A DNA stretch of 64,000 bases from Tolypothrix bouteillei VB521301. GTDB lineage: Bacteria; Cyanobacteriota; Cyanobacteriia; Cyanobacteriales; Nostocaceae. Below are positions 63,993 through 64,000 of the stretch, piece after piece. Under the pieces are notes generated by a model. The model ran no database searches. It saw only the letters and a program-made list of their open reading frames with translations, and was not told the origin of the DNA. How positions within the stretch are numbered: the first letter of the stretch is position 1; the number at the start of each line of letters is the position of its first letter. The stretch is taken from positions 5,033,303-5,097,302 of the forward strand of contig NZ_JHEG04000001.1 in assembly GCF_000760695.4 (NCBI RefSeq), written 5' to 3'. The position numbers and the translations under genes are program-made.

Positions 63993-64000
63993 AGTGAGAT

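Larger units (their letters stand above)
63759..64000 (+). repeat. Tandem 135-base repeat array (right edge of window)
   Basis: Two adjacent copies with a 135-base period include the TCCGGA box, sRNA and terminator. The intervening sequence (about 30 bases) is less conserved. The array is cut by the window end. Confidence 0.8.

Overview
The window looks like chromosome from a filamentous, heterocyst-forming cyanobacterium (Nostocales). The reasons are frequent HIP1 octamers (GCGATCGC), an NDH-1 subunit M gene, a cyanobacterial GlgA, a PanC/CMK fusion, Nostoc-style short palindromic repeats and G-rich minisatellites. At the right edge there is a caspase-like CHAT gene that fits hetF, beside a tandem array of short RNA units that fits NsiR1, each unit preceded by a TCCGGA box. 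No tRNA, rRNA, CRISPR array or complete insertion sequence was recognised.

Layout. 1-6.4 kb: 5' end of a CHAT gene, a PP2C phosphatase, a phytase-like secreted esterase, ndhM, and a short gene resembling a family linked to heterocyst differentiation. 6.7-15.3 kb: NarL-type response regulator, GT2 glycosyltransferase, C-terminal processing protease, YdcF protein, then a tight leftward cluster of RecB-like nuclease, GNAT and RecJ. 16-23 kb: a STAND ATPase with 14 WD40 blades, and a small secreted protein paired with a large probable outer-membrane protein. 23.4-31.5 kb: a 2-hydroxyacid dehydrogenase, a toxin-antitoxin pair whose toxin has an in-frame stop, glgA, a type II restriction-modification pair with a circularly permuted m5C methyltransferase, a TPR gene remnant and a Uma2 gene. 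31.6-36 kb: a complete four-gene sugar ABC importer. 36.4-46 kb: DUF4344 metallopeptidase, sensor kinase, glutaminase, RlpA-like protein, PanC/CMK, DUF5895. 46.7-50.8 kb: lipoxygenase, cytochrome P450 and an unknown gene, a candidate oxylipin locus. 51-60 kb: nucleoside transporter, beta-carbonic anhydrase, an MNT gene with a truncated HEPN partner, a PD-(D/E)XK/DUF4351 gene abutting a 5'-truncated hsp20, a GH57 enzyme and a PIN toxin locus. 60.2-64 kb: the hetF-like gene and the divergent sRNA array, which runs off the right edge.

Themes. Accessory stretches show repeated decay of toxin or stress genes beside intact partners (24.4, 30.2, 54.4 and 55.8 kb). The most system-like pieces are the hetF/NsiR1-type locus, the permuted restriction-modification pair and the lipoxygenase-P450 locus. 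All functional calls are from reading sequence and motifs; no database search was run.
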